NCBI GenBank assembly: GCA_035578155.1
Contig: JAPWDM010000020.1
Coordinates: forward strand, 7,732,055 to 7,796,054
Reading direction: 5' to 3'
DNA from: Brachynemurus nebulosus
Taxonomy: Eukaryota; Arthropoda; Insecta; Neuroptera; Myrmeleontidae
Length of the DNA: 64,000 nt
Shown here: positions 45,795 through 56,927 of the stretch, one piece after another
Layout of the letters: each line of letters starts with the position of its first letter
How positions within the stretch are numbered: position 1 is the stretch's first letter
Notes under the pieces: model-generated
What the model saw: the letters and a program-made list of their open reading frames with translations, nothing else
Databases searched by the model: none
What the model was told of the DNA's origin: nothing
Program-made: the position numbers and the translations under genes

Positions 45795-46965
45795 ATGGCT
45801 ATTATACAATGGAACTGTAATGGTATAAAACATCATTACTGTGAATTGCAGATGCTTCTGGCTGAGCACACGCCTATGTGCGTGTGCCTTTAAGAAACAC
45901 ACTTAAAGCCGGGGGAAAAATTTTCAATAAAGAATTATCATATCCGCCGGCACTATGTACAGCCAGATATCCGAGCGAGGCAGGTTGTTGCCATCTTAAT
46001 AAAAGATGGCGTCCCGTTCCGGGACTACCCGTTAAACACCCCCTACAAGATATTGCAGTACAATTTTTAAAACCGCCCCAGTTGACAGTATGCTCGGTCT
46101 ACCCACCAGACTTCGACTGAAACGTCGAAGATTTGACCGAGCTTATCTTACAGGTACCACGTCCGTTTTTGTAACTAGGAGATTTTAATGCTCACAGTCC
46201 CATGTGGGGCTGTAGCACAAGAGACGCCCGTGGCAGACACATCGGGCGTTTTCTAGATGAGTCTGAAACGGTCTTGTTGAATTCCGGCAAAGGTACTTTT
46301 ATTAATGCAAAAACCGGTGAGTTGTCGGCTTCGACTTGTCACATTGCTCACCGGTTATGGCGCACCGTTATGAGTGGACGCCGACGTCAAACTCATACGG
46401 AAGTAACCATATACCTATTATTCTAAACAGTACCACGCCGATGACTCCACAATCGTCTTCGCCGAGATGGCGTCTCCGTTAAGCTGATTGGGAATTGTAC
46501 GCTGATTCATTCCGTACACCCGAGCTGACTGGAGACGTAGAAGATGATGTGGAGAAAATGTCCTCCAGTGTCAATGAAGCAGCATATCAGAGTATACCGA
46601 AGTCGTCCAGCATTCTACCCAAACGTCACGTACCATGAATGTATGCGTGGAATGAAGTCGTGAGTGTTTCAGTTGCAGAGAAAAAGCGGGCGTACAACGA
46701 ACTCAGACGTTGCCCCACGCAGAAAAAAGTGATAGCCTACAAGCGTGCTCAAGCACGCTGTAAGAGAACTATTAAAGAGCAAAAGAGGCTATCATGGGAG
46801 CAGTATATTTCGGCCATAAATACCTCCACTACAGCTTCGGAAGTATGGAGAAGAGTGAATGCCATTACTGGGAAATCTTCCCGTTCACCAATGCCCTCCC
46901 TTCTCATCGTCGACGGTCGGAACATCACTGAATGCGCCGAAATAGCTAATTGCTTAGCTATTAGC
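45795..46965 (+). pseudogene. Non-LTR ORF2 endonuclease part, broken
   Basis: Starts MAIIQWNCNG 36 bases after the ORF1 stop, typical spacing. CLQET has become CL-stop-ET. In later frames SVYPPDFD, LGDFNAHSPMWG (endonuclease GDFNAH, about 46180) and a SNHIPI in place of SDH are seen, then the linker AEKKRAYNELRRCPTQ, KRAQARCKRTIKEQKR and SLLIVDGRNITE. The RT domain that should follow is absent. Several stops and frameshifts, so no activity is possible. Confidence 0.75.
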
Positions 46966-46970
46966 TATTT

Positions 46971-47882
46971 CGTCCTTTCAAGATTCTTATTTCAGCTTCC
47001 AGTTTTCCGATCGAATAAAAAATGTAATTTTTACAGACTAAAAATCATCTTTTAAATTTTTTAAAAACATCTTAAAATTTTTTAAAAACTCCGCCATTTC
47101 GTTAATTTTCAACTTTTTTTCTTCGATTGAGGTTCATGGCACGGGCAATACCTTCTAGTTTAATACGCTTTTGGTTTTTTTGGATTTCAAGCACTGTGAA
47201 GGTCGCTATCACTGTAGCAGTGGGGGAACTTTGTTTTTTGGAGCCTTGGGAGGTCGCGAATAACTCACTGAATTTTCAATTTTTTGGTCCAAAAATCTTA
47301 TCATGAATTTATTGCATATCAACGAATATATCCTTAAAATATTAAATCAGTCCATAGAGTAGTTTTCTTTTAAAAAATTCCCAAAAATCACCTTTTTTCA
47401 GGCGGTCACAATAGTGGTCCCCTTTAGCCCCTTATTGCGTCACTGAGAGGCCACAGGCCGACCAATGAGTTTTATCTGTGATTTTGAGCTGTGATATATT
47501 TCTAGTCTTTGTGTGTTTTCTGTGACGCTCTATCTAGTACTTATCGTACCGTCACCAAGGAGTGTCCGCTCTTTTTAAGCCCTGGGATGGCAAGGCTCAT
47601 CGCTGGATTTTTATTTGTGTATGTTTGTCCTTTGTCTACTGCATTTATGTGTTCCTGTCTGTTTATTTTGTGTATGTTTTTATTTCCCGTGTATGGCGAC
47701 ACATGCCCTCAGTTGGCGAAGCCGCCAGGTGCCGCTGACCGCGCCATCCACCGGCAGGAGTACCCCAATTTTAATCCAAGAAAAAAAAACTAATTAAATA
47801 ATTAAGGAGCAATTTGGGAGCAATTTAGCCATATAACAAACAAAAAATTTTTTCAACTTTCGGCGCCTATACTTCTTTCCGG
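46971..47882. other. Composite tail; possible non-LTR 5' fragment
   Basis: From about 47440 to 47790 the DNA is unusually G+C-rich. The plus strand reads CPQLAKPPGAADRAIHR and then EYPNFNP before an A-run, which looks like a 5' UTR or ORF1 start of a non-LTR element. I cannot confirm this. The rest has no recognised feature. Confidence 0.3.
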
Positions 47883-48071
47883 TCCTTACTAACAAACGTC
47901 ACTTTATTTTGAAATTTTCAAAAAAATATCATAAAAATTACCTCTTATGCTTTTTCTTGGTTAATTAATGAAAACTATTCCATCTTAAGACATTTTTAAG
48001 GTAAAATTAGCAAATATATGGTTTTTATTAAACGAATTTGAGTTTTTTAATATATTTTTCATTCATTTATA

Positions 48072-48554
48072 CAGGGTAGAAAGTAAATAACTCTCGTCGC
48101 TTGGAGGAGTGACTCATAGCACCCTGTAAACACTAAAACCATAGGAATTTTTTCGGAATTAACAGTTTGAGAAAATCGCTAATTAACTGGCTACTTGATG
48201 TTTCAAAATTTTTCTAAGTGTGGCTCTGACTAAATTATGTATAAATATCTTCTTAGTATCAAAGGTAGAAAATGATTTTATTGACTAAAATTCAATATAA
48301 TTTTGTAAACATGTTTAGGTCGTAAATGTGTTTCACAGATGTTTTCTTTAAAAACAGAAAATTTACCTTACAAAGATGAGATGGTCAAAGCCGGATTAAA
48401 AAAATTTTTTAAGGGCCCCTTTTTTGATCCATATTTAGGATCAAATTTTTTCTGTTAAAAAACAGTTTGGGCTCAAATTTATTCGCAAATATTAATTATA
48501 TGGGTGAGATCTACCCACTGTTTTCGGAGCGAGATTTATTTACTTTACACCCTG
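48072..48554. mobile_element. TA-flanked MITE, TIR CAGGGT-AAAGTAAATAA
   Basis: Left CAGGGTAGAAAGTAAATAAC, right reversed CAGGGTGTAAAGTAAATAAA, both followed by TCTCG. TA at 48070-48071 and 48555-48556. It interrupts the reverse family A copy near its end. A further CACCCTGTAA at about 48120 repeats the terminus internally. Confidence 0.75.
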
Positions 48555-48556
48555 TA

Positions 48557-50430
48557 ATAGTAAGGTGTCATAAATTATCAAAGTTTCGACTCGAAGTGAA
48601 TTGAATTAATTTAACCTTAAAAAAAGCTACGCAGTCAGTTTTTCTGTAATTTCCATAGTTATGTAACCGATTACAAGAAATTAAGAAGCAGTTTCCCCTA
48701 ACCGTATTTAAAATTGTTTTAAAGAACTTGTTTCGAATATGATATTTTCTAAGACACTAAATTTGAGATGAGACGCGCTTTAGGCACAAAATCACTTTAA
48801 AGATTTAATTTTGTCTGCTACGAGTATGCCACCCATCATTGGCAGCCGCCATCTTGTAAATTCCAAATTTTTTAATAACTTTCAAATCGACTAAAATATG
48901 CATACTTTGGAGTTCATTACACAAACAGTTATGTTATTGACATTTTCATCTTAGGGCAGCAGTTTATTGCAACAGAGCTTAACTACTATCAGTACTATTC
49001 AAAAGCCGTTCACACTAGTTGAGCATTCGTTTAATAACTTTTAGTGTAAATTTGCTCTAACAGACAATGTGAATAAAACAATTTCCTGGCAATAATCAAT
49101 TGGATTAGTATGATGGACGTAATGATCGTTATGATTGAATATATTTGATATTATTTTTCATGTTTATAAAATTATTTAAATTTACATATTATAAATATTT
49201 ACATTTTGTCATGCCTAGTCACCATATTTCGAAATATTGAAATTTAAATAAGAATTAAATGAAACACATTCACACACACACATTCACATACACTGATTTA
49301 TATGTATACATAAAGATACATGCCTAGAAAGATACATTCATAGTGTCTTTCATAATGTTCGCACCATATGGAAAACTATTTAGTATTGATTTTTCTTAAA
49401 CATTTTGGTGGAGTGAGTTAATTTGTCGGTTTAAATGAAAAAGTAGACTGTTGAGACAGGACTGGGGTCATTTATTCTAATTATTCTTAGGCGATTTTTA
49501 TATGGAATTAGCGTACTGAGTATCTTTACAACTAATTACAAAGAAATAAAGTGATGTTGCTTATGGTTAGTACAATTTCAATGTTACACAGATGAATTTT
49601 TTTTTTAAATAAAATTAAATTTTTCGATTAGAAAATCAATATCTATGGCAATATTTTGATAATTATGATTTTATGAATTAGCAGACTTAAATTATTTTGA
49701 ATTTAGGGCCACTTAAAATCGTATTTTGGAAAAATAAATTGTTGGCGTTTATTTTCGCAGATTAATATTTAGCAATTTAAATGTGTTTACTATACCTAAT
49801 TTTGATACGATGCAAAAATTTCATGAGGAAGCGATTAGGAATTTTCAAATTATTACGATTTTTTATAATCCACGATTTTGAAATTTCCGGTAGCCTGACA
49901 GATAGCAAGTGGGAAATAACATGTGTTTAGCTGTCTTCTCATTTCAATCGGTATGCAACCAGCTGATCCCACTAAAATCTTTTACAAAAATCAATAGTAA
50001 AGAAGTTTTCTGTATGTTACGAACTTTATGAAAGATGCTGTATAATTGAAAGAATTGATTATATTCATAACATGATTTCCATGTATCCCTTGTCTAATAT
50101 GTGTGTTCAAACTAAAATTCTTAGATGCATTACGGGATGTAATACAAATGCGAAATGCAATACATTTATTTTCTTGGAGAATTATGTAAATATATCGTAA
50201 GTTAATGCAACATTCATTATTGGATATACGAGTATTTATACGAAGAAATAATTTTATAAATCTTTTAGCTTAGGTATTCATAATATTTAAAATGGTTTTA
50301 CATTAAACATTAAATCTATTCAGTGATTATATGTATATGATTCAATATTCTCAAAAATATTTTTATTCTAATGTAAATTTCATTGGAAATAATTTATGTT
50401 TTTAATTTTGTTTTTTTCTAATTGTTACAG
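48557..50430 (+). other. Probable intron of the GPCR gene
   Basis: AT-rich, with no second receptor exon recognised. Ends with a pyrimidine-rich tract and TTACAG directly before the exon, a good splice acceptor. The upstream exons must lie further left or outside the window. I did not find a transmembrane-6 exon by reading. Confidence 0.45.
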
Positions 50431-50654
50431 GCGAAATTATGGACATATTGGCACTGTTAAATTCGGCAATAAATTTCATATTATATTGTGCAATGAGCCG
50501 ACAGTTTCGTATTACATTCAGTATGGTGTTTGGCGTACCAAAGTTGACACAGCGTTGGTTGCCTGTGTCATTACATCCTGAACGTACAACAACCGGTGTC
50601 TGTGACGGCAACGGGCACACCACCACGGCTGTAACGCAGGTGACACAAGTGTAG
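50431..50654 (+). CDS. Class A peptide GPCR, last coding exon (TM7 and C-tail)
   Basis: After the acceptor TTACAG the exon reads, in the frame starting at 50433, EIMDILALLNSAINFILY, a transmembrane helix 7 in which NFILY stands for the NPxxY motif, then CAMSRQFRITF (helix 8) and a hydrophilic tail ending AVTQVTQV and a stop. F in place of P is common in insect FMRFamide-, myosuppressin- and sex-peptide-type receptors, so I favour that group without naming the gene. The end T-Q-V fits a class I PDZ-binding motif. Receptors of this group sit in the plasma membrane and signal through G proteins. The fragment lacks TM1-6, which must come from upstream exons. No break is visible and codon use looks normal. 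Confidence 0.75.
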
Positions 50655-50702
50655 CAATAATCATGGTCAACGTCATCATTATTATTTTCGTCCAATCCAC
50701 AA

Positions 50703-50708
50703 AATAAA
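50703..50708 (+). terminator. Possible polyadenylation signal of the GPCR gene
   Basis: AATAAA 49 bases after the stop codon, overlapping a further AATAAATT. Other AATAAA sites occur in this AT-rich region, so the choice is uncertain. Confidence 0.4.
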
Positions 50709-52029
50709 TAAATTCAAATTCAAAATCCAAAAAAATCAAACGTGGAAAATCAATTTCAAGTAAATTGTAGTAGTTACATATATAGATATAGCTATAACGA
50801 AATTATTTTAGTTTATATATTGTAGTATATATTAGTTCTTCTCAGAGAGATTTTAAATATTTAGAAACGATCACTCTACTAGTGTCTGTAATAGATAACA
50901 GATTTAAACGATGTCAAAACTTTCAATATTATATCGATCCAAAATCGTCGAACTAATATACTTATCATAGTTGCAAGAGCATTCTCAATCATACATGAGT
51001 AAAATTAGCACACATGATTTATATATTTGCACAGTATAATATGGCAAAATTACTGTGTCGCGTAACCCTAGAAAATAGTTTGGTATTTAACTTTATAACT
51101 CTTCTAATACTATAATACTTACTGTTTGTGTTGTTAATGTATAACAGATGTGACTTTAAAAGAGCAATTAATTGTACATTGAAAATTGTAACATCTACTC
51201 TCCCCACCAAAAATCTGATCTCAGTTGGCGCAGATCATATTTTTATTAGAATTGTAGTGAATATTCACTTTCAATTTTTATTGTGCACTATTAAGAAACC
51301 TAGAAAAATGGTAAAAGTTTTCAAACAAAGATGAATTATAGCAGTAAACATACTTAACTTTTTTACAGAATCTCATTTAACGCTATTAAGTTCCTAGAAA
51401 AATTTACTTTAAAATTTAAATTTTCTTAAAAATAAATTTATAAATTTGAAATCTCTCTGGGCAGATAATAGTCATAACATGTTCATTCATAAATATATTT
51501 TTTTATATCAACGGCTACATCAATTTCTGCCAAAAAAGGCAAACTAAATAGTAACATTCGTTTTATCAAATACCTTCAAATATTATTTGCTAGCATTAAC
51601 GAAATAAAAATCACAAAATACTGTGGAACGTGTTATTAATGTAATAAAAAATGGTAGACATTGGAAATAAAATATAACTAGACAAAAGGTAGAAGCAAAA
51701 TTTATAACTCTTCCATATTAACTCGTTCGCTGTCAGCCCTTACGTATATGTGCAATTATAATTTCTATTTATAGTCCAGCATCACATATGTGCGAGATGT
51801 TTTTGATCAATTTATGAAATTATGTTGAAACATGTTATGCAACATGTTGACGTGACAGTAAGATTTTAAAATGAAGGCTGTTATTGCGACACATTAGATG
51901 GAAAGGTCAATCAAATGTGTCCAGCAGTACTTTTATCTAAATTCTAATTTTTTTGAATGTTATCTTAATTTCATAAACAATGCGATGTTTATCTTTTTGT
52001 AACTAAGCCAAAGAATTAGGCTGATTATT
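50709..52029. other. 3' flank of GPCR gene, no further gene seen
   Basis: AT-rich, possibly including a longer 3' UTR. Nothing coding recognised. Less repeat-like than the rest of the window. Confidence 0.4.
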
Positions 52030-53560
52030 AACTTCCCATAGGAAGTTATTGTAATGGGTCTGATTTTACGAATCGCTAATTTTGGCATATCTCTACGTTT
52101 CAAGGTCACTAGAATCCGAATCCATCGTTTTTAGCGTGATGTCTGTGTGTGCGTTCGTTCGTTCGTTCGTGAATTTTTTTTCGTCTCACATATCTCGAGA
52201 ACAAATGATGGTATCAACTCCGGACTTCATTAGATGTGTAATCAAAAAATGAAGACCGGATAAAGTTTTCAGTAAATTCGGATTAGCGGTTTGTTTTTTG
52301 TGGTAAAAAAACAAAATTAACTTTATTAATCCATAGATTATACGGATTTTTTACCATAACATTATTATATAATGGCTTAAGGGAGGAGTTCAAATATTAT
52401 AGCAACTTTTTTATTTATGATTATTTTGCTTGTTGAAATTTTTTTCAAATTAGGGATGGTTTCAAATAGAAAATTTTGTTTTTGTAACATTCATTACTCT
52501 TCTCTGTGGGGGGGGGGGGGGCTTTTTCACAAGTTTTTAAGCGTCTACAGGGAACGCCATATCTCAAAAAGTAATGAATATTTTTTAAATATTTTTCATT
52601 ATTTTATTCCTAAAGGACCTGTCCATAAAGCTGAGTATGGGTTTCAGGTAATTTTAAAAATTAACTATAAAATTGTAATCCCAAAATTCTAAAACTTATA
52701 AAACCCAATTTTTTATTTAAAAAAAATATGTTTAAAAATAGTTACAATTGCTGAAATAGAAAAAGCATACTCCACTTTATGCGCAATATGTTTATGAACA
52801 AAATAAAAAAAAATTAAGTCTCTATCTTTTCTAGAACTTGAGATATGATTTTCCTTGTCGGGAAAAACGCAAGTTTCGGGAAACGGTAAAAAACAAAAAT
52901 AATAACAAAAGAAGCGGTTTACTCACTGTTTATTAAAACGTCTAAACAAAGGCATACAAATAAAAAAAACATTATCTCAGTACTTACTATAACTCGTGTA
53001 CACACCAAAACTAAATATTGCTGATCAAATCGCGATAGGGGGCGACCGTTATCTACAAAGGACCAGCAACTTGGCTGTGCAGCGGCTCAAAAATAAATAT
53101 TTTTCTACTTGAAAAAAAAAAATTTTTTTGGCCATTTTCTATATATCACCGTGTTTGCAAAGAACTACAGAACGAAATAAAAACAAAAAACGAGATTCGA
53201 AAAAAATTAGTTGATTAGCCGTTTCTGGCGTGAACTCCCCCCTTAAGAACCTTCCTTGAAGTTAAAAACGCTAGTATTTTATTATAAAATTAAAAAAACA
53301 AAAAAAAAAAATAAAAAACAAAAACGAAACAAGAAATTTTTTTTGAAATATATTTTGTCTCGGATATCTTGAGAACAAATGATGTTATCATTTGTTTGAT
53401 AAGGGTGGAACCCCTACCCTTAGGTACAGAAGGCGAAGCCCCCGGTATAGTGCAAGGGGCAAAGCCTCTATCGGGGGTCCAGGGGAGAAGTCGCTTGAAA
53501 TGAAAAAAGAATTATTTATGTACAGTAGACCTGTCCCCCAAATTTTTTTAAAGATTCATT
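52030..53560 (+). repeat. Dispersed repeat shared with 35.13-35.83 kb, copy 2
   Basis: Same order as copy 1: AACTTCCCATAGGAAGTTAT, TCACTAGAATCCGAATCC, GTTCGTTCGTTCG, CGAGAACAAATGATGG, then, after an 866-bp insertion, the GC-rich GGCGAAGCC and GGGGTCCAGGGG block and ATTATTTATGTACAGTAG. The insertion point corresponds to CCTAAAAACCT in copy 1. Confidence 0.7.
52381..53242. mobile_element. TTAA-flanked element (piggyBac-like target)
   Basis: Ends GGGAGGAGTTCA and, reversed, GGGGGGAGTTCA, with TTAA at 52377-52380 and 53243-53246. It interrupts the dispersed repeat at a site whose other copy is uninterrupted. TTAA targets are the hallmark of piggyBac-type transposition. 862 bp. Contains a G-run near 52507; a 91-codon frame inside has no recognisable domain. 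Confidence 0.7.
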
Positions 53561-54650
53561 TACTTATACACATTTTGAGTTTTATTCCCACCTTCCACAT
53601 TGGGTGACACATTTGCCGTCTTGCACTTTATCTAGTGAAAACGTATATAGTGTACTTGTTCGCATCACTATTGAGAACTGTTATTTCTTTTTTCTGAAGG
53701 GGTAGTGTCGATTCTCCTACAGTAATAAAACTTTTTCCCCGGGTAAAAGGTAGCTTATAACATTCCTTTAACGTAATATGGTTTTTGGGATAATGTAATA
53801 ATTTTAACAAATTTTTTAAACTTGAGTTCCCATATAATTTAATTACTAATTTATCCAAGTAGATGAAGGATTAGAAATAATACTCCGACTATCTTCCGTA
53901 GAATAAATTGTTTCTTTATTTTTGTCCAGAAACTTTTCGGTATATTTTATACCTTCTTCAGTGGCTACAAATACAATAAATGTTTACAATGTAATAATAT
54001 CTAATATATCCAATGCCGCATCAACAATAATAGCTGCAAAACTTTTTTAAAATCTTTTTAGTTTCGGTTTGTTGGAATGTATAATGAAAAATTATTTATA
54101 AACAAGAGAGAGAAAACATTTTTATTTAAAAATATGTTGGAGAGAAAAAAATGAACGAAAAAGAATTTAAGTAAGGGGAAAATTTTGTACTAATTATAAA
54201 TTAAAAGAATAAGTCAAAAAAAATTTTTGTTATAAAATAAAAATGAGTAAAAAAAAAAAATAAATTGAGACAGCCGAAATTTAATTCTTAATGTGACAAA
54301 ATAATGTAGATACTTACCAAAAAATTTTTCACATAGTTTTTGTTAAACCATATTTTTTGGTACAACCAGAGCATACAATTCATGAAAAGTAATCTCTAAC
54401 ACAACCGAGACCATTATGTCGAGAAAATGCATTTCAGAAAAATTTGTCAATATAAATTAAAATCCGATTCTTAATTTAAAAAATTAAGTTCGTCCCGTTT
54501 TATTTATAATTTAATTTTTTTTTTATTTTTTTATTTAATGATCCGAAAGGATATATTTATTTAATTCTAAATTAAACTGGTTGTATAGTACCAAGACCTA
54601 CTTACAAGGAAATGCACTCAGAGTGAAATTTGGGATTTAATGAAACTTCG
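53561..54650. other. AT-rich, with CTGAAGA-stem-GAAA motif on minus strand
   Basis: At 53923-53964 the minus strand reads CACTGAAGAAGGTATA, AAA, TATACCGAAAAG, the same layout as at 20.6 and 42.4 kb. No gene recognised in the rest. Confidence 0.35.
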
Positions 54651-55060
54651 AGTATATACTTTGCACTGACGTGTAGAATAGGCAAAAATAACGAACCCGT
54701 ATTTTTTTTATCAGCCATCTTCCACGTTTAGGGGGTGAAACCAACCCCTAAAATTGGGGGTTAAATCGTATTTCTTAAAATATCTCGAAAACTATAAGAG
54801 ATAGAGGAAAACTTTGGATTGACGAAATTTTACCTTTTGAAAGATCTATTCACCTGTATAGGTTAAATCAGGGCCGGGTTGATAAGAGGAGCTGAAGGGG
54901 TGAAAATGGGGGTAAATTTTCTTGTACAGCCTGAATGGTTCAATGTATCAAATTTTTGGCATCGCAAATAGAACGAGCACCAAAAATTAGGGGACACTTG
55001 TTTTTGCGTTTCTTCGAAATACGTGTGGTATCCAAGCCATATGAGGGAGAAAATAATAGG
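54650..55060 (+). repeat. Family C single arm
   Basis: Closely resembles the 5.5 kb element arm: GTGTAGAATAGGCAAAAATA, GGGGGTGAAACCAACCCC, CTCGAAAACTATAAGAGATAG, TTGAAAGATCTATTCACCTG. No inverted partner within reach. Confidence 0.7.
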
Positions 55061-55079
55061 GAAGATTATATTGCATTTC

Positions 55080-55285
55080 ATTTTTTGCAACAATTAAATG
55101 TAACTTTCTTTACAACACCTACATTGGGGTATATTACTTTAGGTGGTTCCACATCAAAATCACCGCAAACAAGGCAGAAATATTTTTAAGCTTTTTCCTT
55201 CATTCCGTCGTAAAAAGAAGATTTTTCATCTTTTCCTCTTCCAACAGTTTTTTCCATTAATATGCTTCAATTTTGTCTACCCACT
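55080..55285 (-). pseudogene. Short TE-protein remnant with CxxC, doubtful
   Basis: On the minus strand a frame reads MEKTVGRGKDEKSSFYDG...stop...KYFCLVCGDFDVEPPK, followed by NCCKK and a stop. A YFCxxCG...PP stretch is seen near the C-terminus of some insect pogo-like transposases, which end in a cysteine/histidine cluster. The neighbouring CTACCCGCTTTGCCC and, at about 55645, TACCCGCTTTGGGCC resemble ends of TA-target elements. The evidence is thin. Confidence 0.25.
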
Positions 55286-55769
55286 TTGACCCTACCCGCT
55301 TTGCCCAAAAAGACTTAAATTTGTTAACTCAAATAATTTCAAAATGAAAGCCGATACATGTCTATCTTTTTCTACATTAAAAGTCAAATGATGGTAACAT
55401 AATACGGTAATACCAAAAAGATTACAAATAAAAAAGTTTGTGACTAGTCACAGAATATTTATCGGTAAAATTTTTAACAAAACCAACAAAAAAATTTGCT
55501 GACGCTTAATTAAGACATTAAACGACACAAGCGTTCAAGTGCAACTGATTGATATTGGTTGATATTCGGTTAATCTCGGTATACACACGATCTGACAAAA
55601 ATATTCGATACAACAAAATACAAGCGCTTATCCGCTTTAAGAGGGGTACCCGCTTTGGGCCACCTTTCCCTAGTTATGTCTAAAAAGGACCATAAAATAA
55701 AATATCTGCCCTATTCCTAAAATAATATAGTTACATACATTCATAACTACGATAAATTTGTTTAAATTT
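55286..55769. other. AT-rich, isolated element end
   Basis: Contains GGGGTACCCGCTTTGGGCC near 55642, probably one end of a TA-target element. No other feature. Confidence 0.35.
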
Positions 55770-56098
55770 ACAATACCCCTGTTGCAGCATCTGCATAACA
55801 TAGCAAATTTCCAAATATTGGGCACTGGCGGATCTCATCTAAAATCTGTACCCATTTAAAATAGCTTAGCTTTCTAAGAGTAAAAGAATTTTTAAAATCG
55901 GCTGGGTAATTTATTTTTAGTATTTTTGGGACCCTAGAAGCAGAATGGACTTTGTGCAGCATAGTTGTATCCATCTAAAATAATTTAGTTCTCTAGCAGT
56001 GAGAAAATTTTCAGAATCGGTTTGAATGCTTATTTCTGGCGTTTTCGAATCTGCAAGATACCGGTGGACCTCATTAAAAAATCAGCTCGACCGTATAT
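55770..56098 (-). repeat. Family A fragment, reverse
   Basis: AATACCCCTGTTGCAGCATC followed by GCATAACATAGCAAATTTCC is the reverse complement of a block in the copies at 14.94 and 29.6 kb. A phrase like TTTAAAATAGCTTAGCTTTC then recurs in diverged form. Confidence 0.5.
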
Positions 56099-56099
56099 T

Positions 56100-56132
56100 C
56101 TAGGCGGACCTTACGTAAAATAACCTATATAT

Positions 56133-56202
<70 letters not shown>

Positions 56203-56235
56203 ATATATAGGTTATTTTACGTAAGGTCCGCCTAG
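56100..56235. repeat. Perfect inverted repeat around (TA)n
   Basis: Arms of about 39 bp, CTAGGCGGACCTTACGTAAA on the left and its exact reverse complement on the right, enclose ~60 bp of TA repeats. A second small hairpin, AGACATATAGTTC / GAACTATATGTCT, follows at 56242-56276. Confidence 0.9.
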
Positions 56236-56271
56236 TTCACTAGACATATAGTTCACTGCTAGAGAACTATA

Positions 56272-56276
<5 letters not shown>

Positions 56277-56366
<90 letters not shown>

Positions 56367-56373
56367 GTATATA
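56277..56373. repeat. (TA)n microsatellite
   Basis: TA array with two GTA interruptions, sitting between a small hairpin and the left end of a MITE. Confidence 0.95.
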
Positions 56374-56927
56374 GGGTGTCCCGGCGCCGGATGTATACAT
56401 ACGATTCACATGTTAACTGTTTTTTGTTTTTTTTTAAATACTTTATTGGCCTTTTGTACATGTTAACTGTTAACTGGTAACATTGGATTCCCATAAGGAA
56501 AAAGTTTTATCACAAGATTGCTTTGGATAAACAAACATATTCCTATTTTTGGTAATTTTCTTTTATAAAATAATTTTGTCCCACCAAATTATCTGCACTA
56601 TTTCTTCAACAGAATATTCTTTTGGTATTTTTATTATTTTAATATTAATTTTGAACAAAATAAAAAAAAATGCCCTTTGAATTTACAAAAAATGACAGAA
56701 ATATTTATTATGTAAAAATGTGAATTGCTTGAAAATTGCGACATTCATATCTTTATTTTACTGCATTATTATTGTTAAAGCTATAGTAACAATATGTAAT
56801 TATAAATATTAAATTGATATTATTATTTTATTCAAAGTACTCTTGTGACATAACTTTTTTCTTATGGGAATCCAATGTTATAAATTAACATGTAAACTGT
56901 ATGTATACATCCAAATGGGAGACCTTG
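56374..56927. mobile_element. MITE interrupting a non-LTR element
   Basis: Left GGGTGTCCCGGCGCCGGATG and right reversed AGGTCTCCCATTTGGATG, both continuing TATACATAC and ACATGTTAA, then at about 40-90 bp a shared ATTGGATTCCCATAAG. Ends adjoin TA-rich DNA, so a TA duplication is likely but cannot be proved. It cuts the endonuclease frame of the minus-strand retrotransposon. Confidence 0.6.

Larger units (their letters stand above)
42660..46970 (+). mobile_element. I/Jockey-like non-LTR retrotransposon, 5' part, broken
   Basis: ORF1 (nucleic-acid-binding, zinc knuckles) and the endonuclease half of ORF2 are recognisable. No reverse transcriptase follows: similarity stops near 46970 and unrelated sequence begins. 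Because these elements normally lose their 5' end, loss of the 3' half points to later deletion or rearrangement. A foldback element interrupts ORF1 at 43955-45619. The coding parts are clearly richer in G+C than the flanks. Confidence 0.75.
40630..47883. mobile_element. Composite element with ~75-bp TIRs (MULE- or hAT-like)
   Basis: The ends match in inverted orientation over about 75 bp, including CGAAAGTTGAAAAA, ATATGG(T/C)TAAATTGC and TCCCAAATTGCTCCTT. The match may resume further in (GATTATTTAATTAG at 40734). Flanks CCCTACTA (40622-40629) and CCTTACTA (47884-47891) match at 7 of 8 and interrupt family A at a site found intact elsewhere. Long TIRs with an 8-9 bp duplication suggest a Mutator-like element, with hAT as the alternative. 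Cargo: a MITE, a palindrome, and an I/Jockey-like retrotransposon fragment broken by a foldback. No transposase frame read. Confidence 0.6.
40540..48060 (-). repeat. Family A repeat, reverse copy split by a 7.2-kb insertion
   Basis: Left piece 40540-40629 reads, reversed, as the AGAATCTGGTAAAT and GTAGGGTTAC part of family A. Right piece 47884-48060 continues it (GACGTTTGTTAGTAAGG, AAGCATAAGAGGTAA, CCATATATTTGC, all reversed). The uninterrupted order is seen at about 26.85-27.01 kb. Both pieces are partial and older than copies 1 and 2. Confidence 0.7.
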
